Origin: Duncaniella sp.
GTDB lineage: Bacteria > Bacteroidota > Bacteroidia > Bacteroidales > Muribaculaceae
Assembly (NCBI GenBank): GCA_029060405.1
Contig: JAIDUB010000064.1
Coordinates: 1 to 50,841, forward strand
Length of the DNA: 50,841 nt
Direction of reading: 5' to 3'
In this document: positions 41,006 to 50,474 of the stretch, piece after piece
Layout: each line of letters opens with the position of its first letter
Position numbering within the stretch: position 1 is the first letter of the stretch
The notes under the pieces: generated by a model
Databases searched by the model: none
Seen by the model: only the letters and a program-made list of their open reading frames with translations
What the model was told of the DNA's origin: nothing
Translations under genes and position numbers: made by a program

Positions 41006-41053
41006 CAGTCTATTACCGTTTATGGTAAGCCACTTCAAGCAATCTATATAGCT

Positions 41054-42073
41054 ATGCTAAATAAAATCAACGAGTTAAAGGCTGAAATCGATGCCCTGCA
41101 GGCTGCTGCGGCCGCCGATGTGGAGGCTCTCCGCATCGCTTATCTCAGTAAGAAAGGAAAAGTGTCGCAGCTCTTCAATGAGTTCCGCACTCTCTCGGCC
41201 GACCAGAAGCGCGAGCTCGGTCAGGCTATCAACGAGCTGAAAAATCATGCCACCGAGCGCATCAATGTTCTCAAGGAGTCGTTTGAGGGCGCTGCCGAGG
41301 CCGATACCGACATTGACCTTACCCGCTCGGAGGCGTCGCTGCCGCTCGGCACCCGTCATCCGCTCTCGCTTGTGCGCAACGAGATCATATCGATTTTCTC
41401 GCGCCTCGGCTTCACCATCGCCGAGGGTCCCGAGATCGAGGATGACTGGCATGTGTTCTCGTCGCTCAATTTTGCCGCCGATCACCCTGCGCGCGACATG
41501 CAGGATACTTTCTTCATACAGCGCAACCCCGACGTGCTGCTGCGCACCCACACCTCGTCGGTGCAGAGCCGCGTGATGGAAACCTCAAAGCCGCCTATCC
41601 GCATCATCTGCCCCGGTCGCGTGTATCGCAACGAGGCTATATCGGCACGCGCCCACTGCTTCTTCCATCAGGTCGAGGCGCTCTATGTGGATGAGAATGT
41701 GTCGTATGCCGACCTGCGACAGACGCTTCTCTACTTTGCCCGCGAGATGTTTGGCAACGATACTGAAATCCGCCTGCGTCCCAGCTACTTCCCCTTCACC
41801 GAGCCGTCGGCCGAGATGGATATATCCTGCAAGATATGCGGCGGCAAGGGCTGCGGATTCTGCAAGCACACCGGCTGGGTGGAGATACTCGGCTGCGGTA
41901 TGGTCGACCCCAATGTGCTTGAGGCATGCGGCATCGACTCGAAGAAATACAGCGGCTTCGCCCTCGGCATGGGTATCGAGCGCATCACCAACCTCAAGTA
42001 TCAGGTGAGCGACCTGCGTCTGTTCTCGGAGAACGACGTGAGATTCCTCGACGAGTTCAAGAGCGCCCGATGA
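41054..42073 (+). CDS. pheS: Phenylalanyl-tRNA synthetase alpha subunit
   Basis: 339 residues from the ATG at 41054. An N-terminal coiled coil (KINELKAEIDALQ, about 1-85) precedes the class II core: GTRHPLSLVRNEIISIFSRLGFTIAEGPEIEDDWHVFSSLNF, motif 2 in RIICPGRVYRNEAISARAHCFFHQVEAL, and motif 3 in SGFALGMGIERITNLKYQVSDLRLF. A CKICGGKGCGFCKHTGW segment with four Cys (CxxC and CxxC) may bind zinc. The pheT partner is not adjacent; nth follows with a 4-nt ATGA overlap. Confidence 0.97.
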   Translation: MLNKINELKAEIDALQAAAAADVEALRIAYLSKKGKVSQLFNEFRTLSADQKRELGQAINELKNHATERINVLKESFEGAAEADTDIDLTRSEASLPLGTRHPLSLVRNEIISIFSRLGFTIAEGPEIEDDWHVFSSLNFAADHPARDMQDTFFIQRNPDVLLRTHTSSVQSRVMETSKPPIRIICPGRVYRNEAISARAHCFFHQVEALYVDENVSYADLRQTLLYFAREMFGNDTEIRLRPSYFPFTEPSAEMDISCKICGGKGCGFCKHTGWVEILGCGMVDPNVLEACGIDSKKYSGFALGMGIERITNLKYQVSDLRLFSENDVRFLDEFKSAR

Positions 42074-42717
42074 CAGTCGCCGAGCGCTACCGCCGGGTGA
42101 TAGAGTGGTTTCAGCGCGCCATGCCTGTGGCTGAGACCGAGCTGCACTACGAGAATCCTTTTCAGCTCCTTGTGGCGGTGATTCTCTCGGCGCAGTGTAC
42201 CGACAAGCGCGTCAATATCGTCACCCCGGCTCTTTTCAACGCATTTCCCACTCCTCAGGCCATGGCCGCCGCCACGGCCGAGGAGATTTTTCCATATATC
42301 AGTTCCGTGTCGTTTCCCAACAACAAGACCCGCAGCCTGCTCGGCATGGCACGTCGTCTTGTGGAGGAATATGGCGGCGAGGTGCCCGACGATATGGACA
42401 GCCTGCTGTCGCTCCCCGGTGTGGGGCGCAAGACGGCCAACGTGATACTCTCGGTGGTCTACAACCGCGCCGCTATGGCCGTGGACACCCACGTGTTCCG
42501 CGTGAGCGAGCGCATAGGTCTCACCACCCGCTCCCGTAATCCCCTCACTACCGAAAAGGCTCTCATGCGCCACATCCCCGCTGAAATCGTACCCAAGGCC
42601 CACCACTGGCTCATACTTCATGGCCGCTACGTGTGCAAGGCGCGCAAGCCGCTCTGCGATGAGTGCGGGCTGAAAGATGTGTGCCGCCATTACGCCAAGG
42701 AATCGTCAAATGGATAA
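42070..42717 (+). CDS. nth: Endonuclease III
   Basis: 215 residues. DNA glycosylase/AP lyase of base-excision repair. The HhH-GPD signature is LPGVGRKTANVILSVVYN with the catalytic Lys, then AVDTHVFRVSERIGL with the Asp. The [4Fe-4S] ligands are C-x6-C-x2-C-x5-C in CKARKPLCDECGLKDVC. The start ATG overlaps the pheS stop (ATGA). A longer frame to 41926 lies inside pheS and is rejected. Confidence 0.96.
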   Translation: MTVAERYRRVIEWFQRAMPVAETELHYENPFQLLVAVILSAQCTDKRVNIVTPALFNAFPTPQAMAAATAEEIFPYISSVSFPNNKTRSLLGMARRLVEEYGGEVPDDMDSLLSLPGVGRKTANVILSVVYNRAAMAVDTHVFRVSERIGLTTRSRNPLTTEKALMRHIPAEIVPKAHHWLILHGRYVCKARKPLCDECGLKDVCRHYAKESSNG

Positions 42718-43330
42718 CTCATTCCTTTTCATCATCGAGGTACTCGGCACCATCGCTTTCGCCATAAGCGGCATAAGGCTTGCCGCGCGCAAGCATTTCG
42801 ACTGGTTTGGCGCCTATACCATCGGACTTGTCACCGCCATAGGCGGCGGCACGCTCCGCGATGTGCTGCTCGATATTCCGGTATTCTGGATGCAGACGTG
42901 GTGGTATCTCGCCGTTACAGCCATATCGCTTGCTGTGGTGGTGATGTTTCACAAGGTTCTCACGTCAGGCTCCCGCTCGTTGTTTATATTCGACACCATC
43001 GGTCTGGCTTTGTTCGTGATGATAGGAATACAGAAGACCCTCGCCGTGGGCTATCCCATGTGGGTGGCGACGGTTATGGGCATCATCACCGGCTCATTCG
43101 GCGGCGTGGTGCGCGACATCATGATCAACGAGGAGCCGCTCTTTTTCCGCAAGGATATATATGCGACGGCATGCCTTGCCGGCGGACTGGTCTACTGGGT
43201 AGCCGCGCTTGCCGGATTCTCGCCCATAGTGCAGCAGAGTGCCTGTGCCGTGGTCATCATCGTGCTCCGCTACGGCGCCCTCCGCTACGGCTGGCACCTG
43301 CCCGTGCTCTCGTCGAGCGCCGACGAGTGA
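42710..43330 (+). CDS. TRIC-type cation channel family protein (YicG/UPF0126)
   Basis: 206 residues from ATG 42710, overlapping the nth stop by 8 nt. Seven membrane segments. The two internal repeats each carry the TRIC glycine motif: FGAYTIGLVTAIGGGTLRDVLLD and ATVMGIITGSFGGVVRDIMINE. Bacterial TRIC homologues form trimeric potassium/monovalent cation channels. It ends the pheS-nth unit; the following 105 nt to lpxA hold only a terminator. Confidence 0.92.
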   Translation: MDNSFLFIIEVLGTIAFAISGIRLAARKHFDWFGAYTIGLVTAIGGGTLRDVLLDIPVFWMQTWWYLAVTAISLAVVVMFHKVLTSGSRSLFIFDTIGLALFVMIGIQKTLAVGYPMWVATVMGIITGSFGGVVRDIMINEEPLFFRKDIYATACLAGGLVYWVAALAGFSPIVQQSACAVVIIVLRYGALRYGWHLPVLSSSADE

Positions 43331-43365
43331 CCCCAATCTGTTTTGTCTCCGGGTGCGGGCGCGAA

Positions 43366-43401
43366 AGAAAAAATCGCGTCTCTGCGGGGCAGGGACGCGA
43401 T
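43366..43401 (-). terminator. Rho-independent terminator of the efflux-lpxA operon
   Basis: On the minus strand ATCGCGTC, a 13-nt loop and GACGCGAT are followed by a T-rich tract. It lies 35 nt after the lpxA stop. On the plus strand it could also catch read-through from the TRIC gene, but it has no T run there. Confidence 0.8.
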
Positions 43402-43435
43402 AAGGAAAATCAAGTGTCGCTTGTGAGCGGATTGT

Positions 43436-44221
43436 TCAGGAAAGGTCTTTGGATATAGCCACGATGCGCAGGTCGCAGTCGGCTATGAACTTCATGATGT
43501 TGGCGCGTTCCTCTGAGGGAAGCACGTCTTCCTCTATGCGGCGCAGGGCGTTGAATACCGATGTACCGGTCTGATATACGTGACGGTAAGCCTTGGCTAT
43601 CTCGGTGATGGTATCCTCGCTGAAGCCGTTCTTGGCCATCACCTTGGCGTTCACTCCGAAATAGGCAGTGGGGTTATGGGCCATGATAACGTAGGGGGGC
43701 ACGTTGCTGCCAATGCGGCAGCCGCCTTTCACCACTACCCAGTCGCCTATGCGGCAGCGCTCGTGGACGATGGCACCCGACGAGAGGATGGTGTTCTCAC
43801 CCATCTCCACTTCGCCGGCCACGGACACGCCGTTGCCAATCACGTCGTTGCCCTTCAGGTGCGTGTCGTGACCCACGTGGGAATTGGCCATGAGGAAACA
43901 GCCGTCGCCTATGCGTGTGCCTCCTTCGGTGGCGATACCGCGGTTGATGATTACGTTTTCGCGTATGGTCACGTTATTGCCTATGTAGCAGTAGGTGAAT
44001 CCGCCTTTCCAGCGGAAATCCTGAGGATCGGCACCTACGATGGCGCCCTGAAACACCTGACAGCCTGAACCCATGCGGGTGCCGCGCACGATGCTCGCGA
44101 AGGGGCGTATGACGCAGTTGTCGCCTATCTCTACATCCTTGTCGATGAAGGCAAACGGGTGAATGGTAACATTTTCGCCTATTTTGGCCGTGGGGTCGAT
44201 GTAGGCTTTGTCGCTTATCAT
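43436..44221 (-). CDS. lpxA: UDP-N-acetylglucosamine O-acyltransferase
   Basis: 261 residues, first enzyme of lipid A synthesis. Left-handed beta-helix hexapeptides start at AYIDPTAKIGENVTIHPFAFID. GADPQDFRWKGG, NVTIRENVIINRGIATEGGTRIG and MANSHVGHDTHLKGNDVIGNG follow; His 118 in SHVGHD is the catalytic base by position. VVKGGCRIGSNVPPYVIMAHNPTAYFGVNAKVMAKNGFS leads into the helical C-terminal acyl-binding region. It is last in the efflux operon, 29 nt after the OMF gene. Other raetz-pathway genes are not in the window. Confidence 0.95.
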   Translation of the reverse strand: MISDKAYIDPTAKIGENVTIHPFAFIDKDVEIGDNCVIRPFASIVRGTRMGSGCQVFQGAIVGADPQDFRWKGGFTYCYIGNNVTIRENVIINRGIATEGGTRIGDGCFLMANSHVGHDTHLKGNDVIGNGVSVAGEVEMGENTILSSGAIVHERCRIGDWVVVKGGCRIGSNVPPYVIMAHNPTAYFGVNAKVMAKNGFSEDTITEIAKAYRHVYQTGTSVFNALRRIEEDVLPSEERANIMKFIADCDLRIVAISKDLS

Positions 44222-44250
44222 GATAATGAATATTTTTAAGGTTGAATAAA

Positions 44251-45636
44251 TTAGCGTCCTCCGCCGAGTGACTGGTAGAGGTTGATGATAGCCTGCGAGG
44301 CGGTAAGATTGGAATTTACCATGCCGAGCTGAGCCTGAAGCAGACCCTGCTGGGCGGTGAGGACTTCAAGATAGGTGGTCGAGCCTCCGTAGAGCAGCAG
44401 CTCGGAGGTATAGTCGACCGACTTGGTGAGCTCCTCGACCTGCACGGCGAGATATTTCTGCTTGTCGACAGCTTTTTCGTAGACGGTCATGGCGTTTGAC
44501 ACCTCGGCCGCTGCGCTCATGATCGAGTATTCAAAGTTGTTGAGAGCCACCTGCTGCGAAGCCTTTGCAGCCTTGAGGCGTGCTATGTTCTGGCCGCGGG
44601 CAAAGAGGGGAGCCGTGAGGCTGCCGGCAAGCTGCAGGAACCAGTCGCCGGGATTCTTTATCATCGAGCCGAGCAGATTGGTGAATCCGCCGTTGGCCGT
44701 GATGGATATGCCGGGGTAGAATGCCGCGCGGGCCGACGCGGTGGAATAATATGCCACTGCAAAGCTCATTTCGGCTGCCTGCACGTCGGGACGGGCTGCA
44801 AGCGCTGTCATGGGTATCGCGGTGGTGTATTCTACCGGCGCGGTGAGCGATGCGCCGGCGGGCACGTCCCACTGCTGCGGCATCACGTTCATGAGCAGCG
44901 AGAGGGAATTGTTGAGATGATGCACCGACGATTCGAGATCGGTAATCGAAGCGAGTATGCTGTAATACTGCGCGTTGCTCTGCACTACGGCACTCTCGTT
45001 GAGGCGGCCGGCTTCCTTGAGGTCGCGCATCACCTGCACGCTCTGGCGCCACAGCTCGGCCGTGGAGCGCGATATTTCAAGCTGGGTGTTGAGCGCCGAA
45101 AGTGAGTAATAGCAGTTGGCCACGCCGGCTATGATCTGCGAGCGCACGGCGTGTTCGTAGGCCTTTGCCTGACGGTAGCCGGCCTCGGCGCCGCGCTTGG
45201 AGTTGAGAATCTTGCCGAAGATATCCACCTCCCAGCTCACAGCCAGAGGAATCTGATAGCTCCATGAAAGGGCACTCTTGGCGTAGGATGTGCCGGCACC
45301 GTTGGGTGCGAGCGCCACCGACGGCAGATAGCTCAGTCGCGCGCCCTGCATCTGAGCGTGGGCTATGTCGACGTTGAGCTTGGCGTTGGCGAGATCCTTG
45401 TTGTTTTCAAGGGCGCCGTTGATGAGGTCGACAAGCACGGGATCGGTAAATACCTGCTGCCAGCCGAGGTTGCCGAAAGCAAGTGAATCGGTCTGTTCCT
45501 CGAGGGCTACGGCATAATCGTGAACGAGCTGCGAGTCTACGTCCTTGACATCATATTTCTTGTATATCCCGCAGCCGTTGAGCACCGAGAGACTCAACGC
45601 TGCTGCGAGGATGATTGATATATTTCTGATTTTCAT
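44251..45636 (-). CDS. TolC-family outer membrane efflux lipoprotein (RND OMF)
   Basis: 461 residues. The lipobox LSVLNGC is followed by GIYKKYDVKDVDSQLVHDYA. Two OEP repeats are visible: LVDLINGALENNKDLANAKLNVDIAHAQMQGARLSYLPSVAL and IPMTALAARPDVQAAEMSFAVAYYSTASARAAFYPGISITANGGFTN. The terminal LTAQQGLLQAQLGMVNSNLTASQAIINLYQSLGGG is the classic OMF ending. It is the exit duct of the RND pump encoded 23 nt upstream. Confidence 0.95.
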   Translation of the reverse strand: MKIRNISIILAAALSLSVLNGCGIYKKYDVKDVDSQLVHDYAVALEEQTDSLAFGNLGWQQVFTDPVLVDLINGALENNKDLANAKLNVDIAHAQMQGARLSYLPSVALAPNGAGTSYAKSALSWSYQIPLAVSWEVDIFGKILNSKRGAEAGYRQAKAYEHAVRSQIIAGVANCYYSLSALNTQLEISRSTAELWRQSVQVMRDLKEAGRLNESAVVQSNAQYYSILASITDLESSVHHLNNSLSLLMNVMPQQWDVPAGASLTAPVEYTTAIPMTALAARPDVQAAEMSFAVAYYSTASARAAFYPGISITANGGFTNLLGSMIKNPGDWFLQLAGSLTAPLFARGQNIARLKAAKASQQVALNNFEYSIMSAAAEVSNAMTVYEKAVDKQKYLAVQVEELTKSVDYTSELLLYGGSTTYLEVLTAQQGLLQAQLGMVNSNLTASQAIINLYQSLGGGR

Positions 45637-45659
45637 CTTGATAACGGAAAGAAGATGGA

Positions 45660-48600
45660 TTAACGTGAATACTGCTCGATTTCGCTTTCGATACCCTGAT
45701 TGTCAGTGTCCTCCCACTTGAGCGGCTTGACGCGCTCCTGAATGTACTGGAACACCACGAAGAGGGCCGGAACCACGAGCAGCTGCAGAATCATACCTAT
45801 GAGCATACCGCCCACCGAGCCGGTACCGAGCGCTCGGTTACCGTTGGCTCCCGCGCCGGTGGCGAACATCATGGGGAGCAGACCTATAATCATGGCAAAC
45901 GATGTCATGAGAATGGGTCGCAGACGGGCGGCTGCGCCGTCGATGGCGGCGTTGACGATCGACATGCCCGTGCGGCGGCGCTCAACGGCAAACTCAACGA
46001 TGAGGATGGCGTTTTTGGCCAAAAGACCGATAAGCATGATGAGCGCGATCTGGAGGTAGATGTTGTTGTCGATGCCGGTGATGAGCGCGAAGATAAATGT
46101 ACCCATCAGACCGAACGGAATCGAAAGGATTACCGCCCACGGCAGGATGTAGCTCTCATACTGGGCCGAGAGGAGCAGATATACGAAAAGCAGACACAGA
46201 CCGAAGATGACGGCTGTGGCGCCGGCCGACGAGTTCTGTTCCTCGCGGGTCATACCCGAGTATTCAAAGCCGTAGCCCTGCGGGAGGGTCTGCGTCGCCA
46301 CGCGGTTGATGGCTGCGATAGCCTCGCCCGACGAGTAGCCGGGGTTAGGCTGACCTGTAACCGAAATCGACTGGAACATGTTGAATCGGTTGAGAAGGTC
46401 GGGACCGTATACACGCTTGAGGGTGACATAGTTGGAGAGCGAAGCCATGCCGTTGCCGTTGCGCACCTTGATGGCGTTGAGTGTCTCGGGGTTCACGCGA
46501 GCCTCGGGCGATGCCTGCATCATCACTCGGTAGAGCTTGCCGAAGCGGTTGAAGTTGGATACATACATACCGCCGTAGTAACCCTGAAGCGTGGTGAGAA
46601 TGGTGCTGGGCGAGATACCTGCCTGCTTGGCCTTGGCCACGTCGATATCGATCATGTATTGCGGGAAGGTGGGGTTGAACGTGGTGTAGGCCATCTGGAT
46701 CTCAGGCTGGGCGTTGAGCTGGGCGAGGAAGCCCTGCACTATGGCGAAGAACTCGTTGACATCGCCACCGGTCTTGTCCTGCATTTCGATCGAGAAACCG
46801 TTGGTGACCGAGAAACCGGTGATCATAGGCGGAGCGAAATACATCACACGTCCGTCCTTGATGCGCATCGCGGTCAAACCGTAGAGTTGCTTTAGGATGT
46901 CGTCGGAACTCTCACCCTCGCCTCGTTCGCTCCAGTCGCGGAGGTTGAGAATGAATGTACCGTAGGTGGCGCCCTGTCCGGCCACGAATGAGTAACCGTT
47001 GATCATGGTGCGTGACTGGATGGCGGGAATCATGGCGCATATCGAGTCGACCTGCTTGAGCACTTCACCGGTGCGCTCCTGCGATGTGCCCGGGGGCATG
47101 TCGACCACGGCGAATATCGTACCGGTATCCTCGTTGGGTACCATACCGGTAGGAGTGCGGTTCATCAGGAACACGAGCAGAGCTATCGAAGCGGCCACGA
47201 TGGCGCCGGATATAATCTTGTGGGCGATGAAGAACTGCACCAGCTTGCGGTAGACCTTGAGGATGCGGCGGTAGCCGGTCTCGAATCCCTCGTGGAAGCG
47301 CACGTTGAATATTCCTAACAGGGCAAGCACGGCGCAGAGCGACGCGATGATGAGCTTGAGGATATTTTCAGTGCTGTACCATCCGAGAATCATGAACACC
47401 ACGGCGGCTATCACGAACAGGGCGGTCAACAGCGGCGGCATGGGGATGGTGAGCGACTTCTTGTAGCGTTTCTTCAGGGCTTCGCCGGCGGCCGAGTAGC
47501 TCTCGCTCAGGCGCTCCTTGAGCGGGGCGTCGGAGTCGTGGGCTTTAAGGAACACGGCGCAGAGTGCGGGCGAAAGCGTAAGGGCGTTGACAGCCGAGAA
47601 GAAGATGGCGATCGCCATGGTGATACCGAACTGGTTGTAGAACGTACCGCTCGTGCCCGGCATGAACGACACCGGGATAAACACGAGCATCATCACGAGC
47701 GTGATCGATATAAGGGCCGAGGCGATTTCGTTCATGGCGTCGATGGAAGCGCGCCGCGCGCTGTGGTAGCCCGCGTCGAGCTTGGCATGGACCGCCTCGA
47801 CCACCACTATCGCGTCGTCGACCACAATCGCGATCGCAAGCACGATAGCCGAGAGGGTGATGAGGTTGATGGAGAATCCGATCAGATACATCACGAAGAA
47901 TGTACCGATAAGTGCCACGGGAATAGCGATGGCGGGAATGATGGTGGAGCGGAAGTCCTGAAGGAACACATATACCACGATAAACACGAGGATGAATGCC
48001 TCGATGAGCGTGTGGATAACCTTGTCGATCGATGCGTTGAGGAATCGGTTGATGTTCATGGGGATGGTGAACGCCAGTCCCTTGGGAAGATCCTTGGAAG
48101 CCTCATCCACATAAGCCAGCACGGCGTCGATGGTCTGCGTGGCGTTGGAGCCCGGGGTCTGGAACACCATACAGTTCACGGCCGTCTTGCCGTTCATCGT
48201 ATTGTGGAATCCGTAGGTCACGCGACCCAGTTCCACGTCGGCCACATCCTTAAGGTAGAGAACCTCGCCGTCGCTTGTGGCGCGCACCACGATATTCTCA
48301 AATTCCTCGGGAGTCACGAGGCGGCCTTTGTATTTCATCGTGTACTGGAACGTCTGGTCGCCCTGTTCGCCGAACGCACCGGGGGCGGCCTCGATATTCT
48401 GCTCGGCCAGAGCGGCTGAAACATCGGTAGGCATGAGGCCGTACTGAGCCATCACGTCGGGCTTGAGCCATATACGCATGGAGTAGTCGGCACCCATCAC
48501 CATCACGTCGCCCACACCCGAGATACGCTGAAGCGCGGGGACGATGTTGATTTTCATGTAGTTCTCGATAAACTCCTCGCCGTAGGTGTCGTCCTCGGCA

Positions 48601-49031
48601 TAGAGGCAGACAGCCACGAGCATCGAAGTCTGACGCTTCTGGGTGATCACACCCACGCGGGTAACTTCGGCGGGCAGAAGACCCTGAGCCTTTGCCACGC
48701 GGTTCTGCACGTCTACGGCAGCCATATCCGGGTCACGGCCCTGCTTGAAGTAGATATTGATGGTGGCCGAGCCGGTATTGGTTGCGGTCGAGGTCATGTA
48801 GTTCATGTCCTGCGCGCCGTTGATCGATTCCTCGAGGGGCGCGATAACCGAGTTGAGCACGGCCTGTGCGTTGGCACCGGTATAGGTGGTGGTCACCGAT
48901 ACAGTAGGCGGCGCGATGTCAGGATACTGCTGAACGGGAAGCGCCATAAGTCCAATCAGACCCAGCAGGACGATGAAGATCGAAATCACCGTCGAGAGCA
49001 CAGGTCGATTGATAAACGTATCAAGTTTCAT
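45660..49031 (-). CDS. RND multidrug efflux permease (HAE1/AcrB family) with an extra hydrophobic insertion
   Basis: 1123 residues against about 1040-1050 for AcrB. Twelve-helix RND core: FINRPVLSTVISIFIVLLG start, porter domain YPDIAPPTVSVTTTYTGANAQAV, and the proton-relay Asp pair in TM4 (IAIVVDDAIVVVEAV). The second half begins PTGMVPNEDTGTIFAVVDMPPGTSQ and ends MIGLLPMMFATGAGANGNRALGTGSVGGMLIGM. The extra length lies between TM6 and TM7 at residues about 527-577. Two additional hydrophobic stretches are there (PPLLTALFVIAAVVFMILGW and LIIASLCAVLALLGIF). Substrates cannot be told. It sits between MFP and OMF genes. Confidence 0.95.
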   Translation of the reverse strand: MKLDTFINRPVLSTVISIFIVLLGLIGLMALPVQQYPDIAPPTVSVTTTYTGANAQAVLNSVIAPLEESINGAQDMNYMTSTATNTGSATINIYFKQGRDPDMAAVDVQNRVAKAQGLLPAEVTRVGVITQKRQTSMLVAVCLYAEDDTYGEEFIENYMKINIVPALQRISGVGDVMVMGADYSMRIWLKPDVMAQYGLMPTDVSAALAEQNIEAAPGAFGEQGDQTFQYTMKYKGRLVTPEEFENIVVRATSDGEVLYLKDVADVELGRVTYGFHNTMNGKTAVNCMVFQTPGSNATQTIDAVLAYVDEASKDLPKGLAFTIPMNINRFLNASIDKVIHTLIEAFILVFIVVYVFLQDFRSTIIPAIAIPVALIGTFFVMYLIGFSINLITLSAIVLAIAIVVDDAIVVVEAVHAKLDAGYHSARRASIDAMNEIASALISITLVMMLVFIPVSFMPGTSGTFYNQFGITMAIAIFFSAVNALTLSPALCAVFLKAHDSDAPLKERLSESYSAAGEALKKRYKKSLTIPMPPLLTALFVIAAVVFMILGWYSTENILKLIIASLCAVLALLGIFNVRFHEGFETGYRRILKVYRKLVQFFIAHKIISGAIVAASIALLVFLMNRTPTGMVPNEDTGTIFAVVDMPPGTSQERTGEVLKQVDSICAMIPAIQSRTMINGYSFVAGQGATYGTFILNLRDWSERGEGESSDDILKQLYGLTAMRIKDGRVMYFAPPMITGFSVTNGFSIEMQDKTGGDVNEFFAIVQGFLAQLNAQPEIQMAYTTFNPTFPQYMIDIDVAKAKQAGISPSTILTTLQGYYGGMYVSNFNRFGKLYRVMMQASPEARVNPETLNAIKVRNGNGMASLSNYVTLKRVYGPDLLNRFNMFQSISVTGQPNPGYSSGEAIAAINRVATQTLPQGYGFEYSGMTREEQNSSAGATAVIFGLCLLFVYLLLSAQYESYILPWAVILSIPFGLMGTFIFALITGIDNNIYLQIALIMLIGLLAKNAILIVEFAVERRRTGMSIVNAAIDGAAARLRPILMTSFAMIIGLLPMMFATGAGANGNRALGTGSVGGMLIGMILQLLVVPALFVVFQYIQERVKPLKWEDTDNQGIESEIEQYSR

Positions 49032-49079
49032 TGCAAGTCAGTTGAATTGAAATGTGTGTGTGGATGGTTGACGTGATTG

Positions 49080-50252
49080 TTATTCGGCCGCGGGGGCTTC
49101 GGGAGCCGCGGGAGCGGCAGCTTCTTTGGGCTGGATGGTGACACCGGCTTTCACCGTGGTGCCGATACCTTCTATGGCGATGCGGTCGCCGGGCTTGAGG
49201 CCTGAAGTGACTATGAAGTTGCGGCCGTCGTTCATATCCTCTACGGTGATCACGGTCTGCACTACCTTGTTGGAGTCATTGACCACGTAGGCGAAGCGGC
49301 GGTCCTGAAGTTCTGAAGTGGCGCGCTGGGGAATCGTGATCACGTTTTCGCTGTAGGAGGGGAGCACGATGGTACCGGTGGAGCCGCTGCGGAGCACACC
49401 CGAGGGGTTGCTGAAGAGCGCGCGCACGTTGGATGCGCCCGTGGTGGGATCGATCACACCCGAAACGGTGGCGATTTTACCTTCGAGGGGATATACCGAG
49501 CCGTCGGCGAGGCGGAGCTGCACGGCGGGAAGCGCGGCGATGGCTGCGTTGAGCGAGGTGGCGCCGTTGCCCACAAGGTCAAGGGCCTCTTTCTCGGTCA
49601 GCGAGAAGTAAGCGTAGACCTGAGAGTTGTCGCTCACGGTGGTGAGGGGCTCTACCGACGAGGGAGAAGCGAGCGAGCCTTCACGGTTGGGTATCGAGCC
49701 TACCACGCCGTCGCTGGGAGCTGTCACGGTGGTGTAGGCGAGATTTTTCTGAGCTGTCACCAGAGCTGCCTGCGCTGTGGCCAGAGAGGCTTTGGCCTGA
49801 CTGAGCTGATTGGCGGCCATCTGGTACTCATATTCGCTGATGATATTCTTGTCGAGAAGATGTTTTTTATTGTCGGCGGTGAGCTGAGCGGTGTTCACGG
49901 CTGCCTGTGCCGAATTTACCTGAGCGCGTGCCTGATCTACGGCGGCGTTAAACTGCACCTGATCGAGAGTGAAAAGCACCTGACCTTTGCGCACGTAGTC
50001 ACCTTCATCTACATGTACCTTGGTGATGAAGCCGGTTACCTGCGGGCGGATTGCGATGTCGGTTTTACCTTTGATAGTTGCCGGGAAAGTGTTGTCGACA
50101 CGGGTGTCGGAAGCCGATACCACCATTGTCGAGATCTCGGGGGCGGGCATCGCACCGGCACCCTGCTGCTGACCTTTGCCCGAGCAGGAGGAAAGCATGG
50201 CGGCCGAGAGGCCAAGACCTAAAACAGTGAGTGAAAGAAAATTGATTTTCAT
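49080..50252 (-). CDS. RND efflux periplasmic adaptor (MFP/HlyD family) lipoprotein
   Basis: About 390 residues from MKINFLSL; an in-frame ATG six codons earlier is less likely. The lipobox AAMLSSC is followed by a Gln/Gly-rich linker. Lipoyl-like half: TFPATIKGKTDIAIRPQVTGFITKVHVDEGDYVRKGQVLFTLD. A helical hairpin (VDQARAQVNSAQAAVNTAQLTADNKKHLL... QLSQAKASLATAQAALVTAQKNL) follows, then YTTVTAPSDGVVGSIPNREGSLASPSS, a beta-barrel and a membrane-proximal domain (LKPGDRIAIEGIGTTVKAGVTIQP). It ends in an Ala/Pro/Glu tail. First gene of the pump operon, 48 nt before the permease. Confidence 0.95.
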   Translation of the reverse strand: MKINFLSLTVLGLGLSAAMLSSCSGKGQQQGAGAMPAPEISTMVVSASDTRVDNTFPATIKGKTDIAIRPQVTGFITKVHVDEGDYVRKGQVLFTLDQVQFNAAVDQARAQVNSAQAAVNTAQLTADNKKHLLDKNIISEYEYQMAANQLSQAKASLATAQAALVTAQKNLAYTTVTAPSDGVVGSIPNREGSLASPSSVEPLTTVSDNSQVYAYFSLTEKEALDLVGNGATSLNAAIAALPAVQLRLADGSVYPLEGKIATVSGVIDPTTGASNVRALFSNPSGVLRSGSTGTIVLPSYSENVITIPQRATSELQDRRFAYVVNDSNKVVQTVITVEDMNDGRNFIVTSGLKPGDRIAIEGIGTTVKAGVTIQPKEAAAPAAPEAPAAE

Positions 50253-50316
50253 CGCTTTATATAAAAACATTTGTGATTAATTTCAAGACACGTAATAGAA
50301 ATTGCATATTGAGGTA

Positions 50317-50324
50317 CAAAGTTA
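50317..50324 (-). promoter_or_regulatory. -7 promoter element of the efflux operon
   Basis: TAACTTTG on the minus strand, 65 nt before the favoured start codon. The nearest TTTG is only 13 nt away, so the -33 is not convincing. No TetR-type operator or adjacent regulator gene was seen. Confidence 0.5.
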
Positions 50325-50432
50325 CTCAGAAATTTGTCAAAATGCACTATTATGGTGAAGAATTATGGAAAAATACGCAAAAATTGCGGCTTTTGTTCCT
50401 ATAATTGCCAATCCGGTTCGGCCGCTGCGACG

Positions 50433-50474
50433 AAAAAAAGCCCGTTATACCTTTCTATCAAGGGATAACAGGAC
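50433..50474 (-). terminator. Rho-independent terminator of the small RNA
   Basis: On the minus strand CCTGTTATCCC, a 10-nt loop and GGTATAACGGG (one G-T pair, one mismatch) are followed by CTTTTTTT. It separates the RNA from the efflux operon. Confidence 0.82.
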
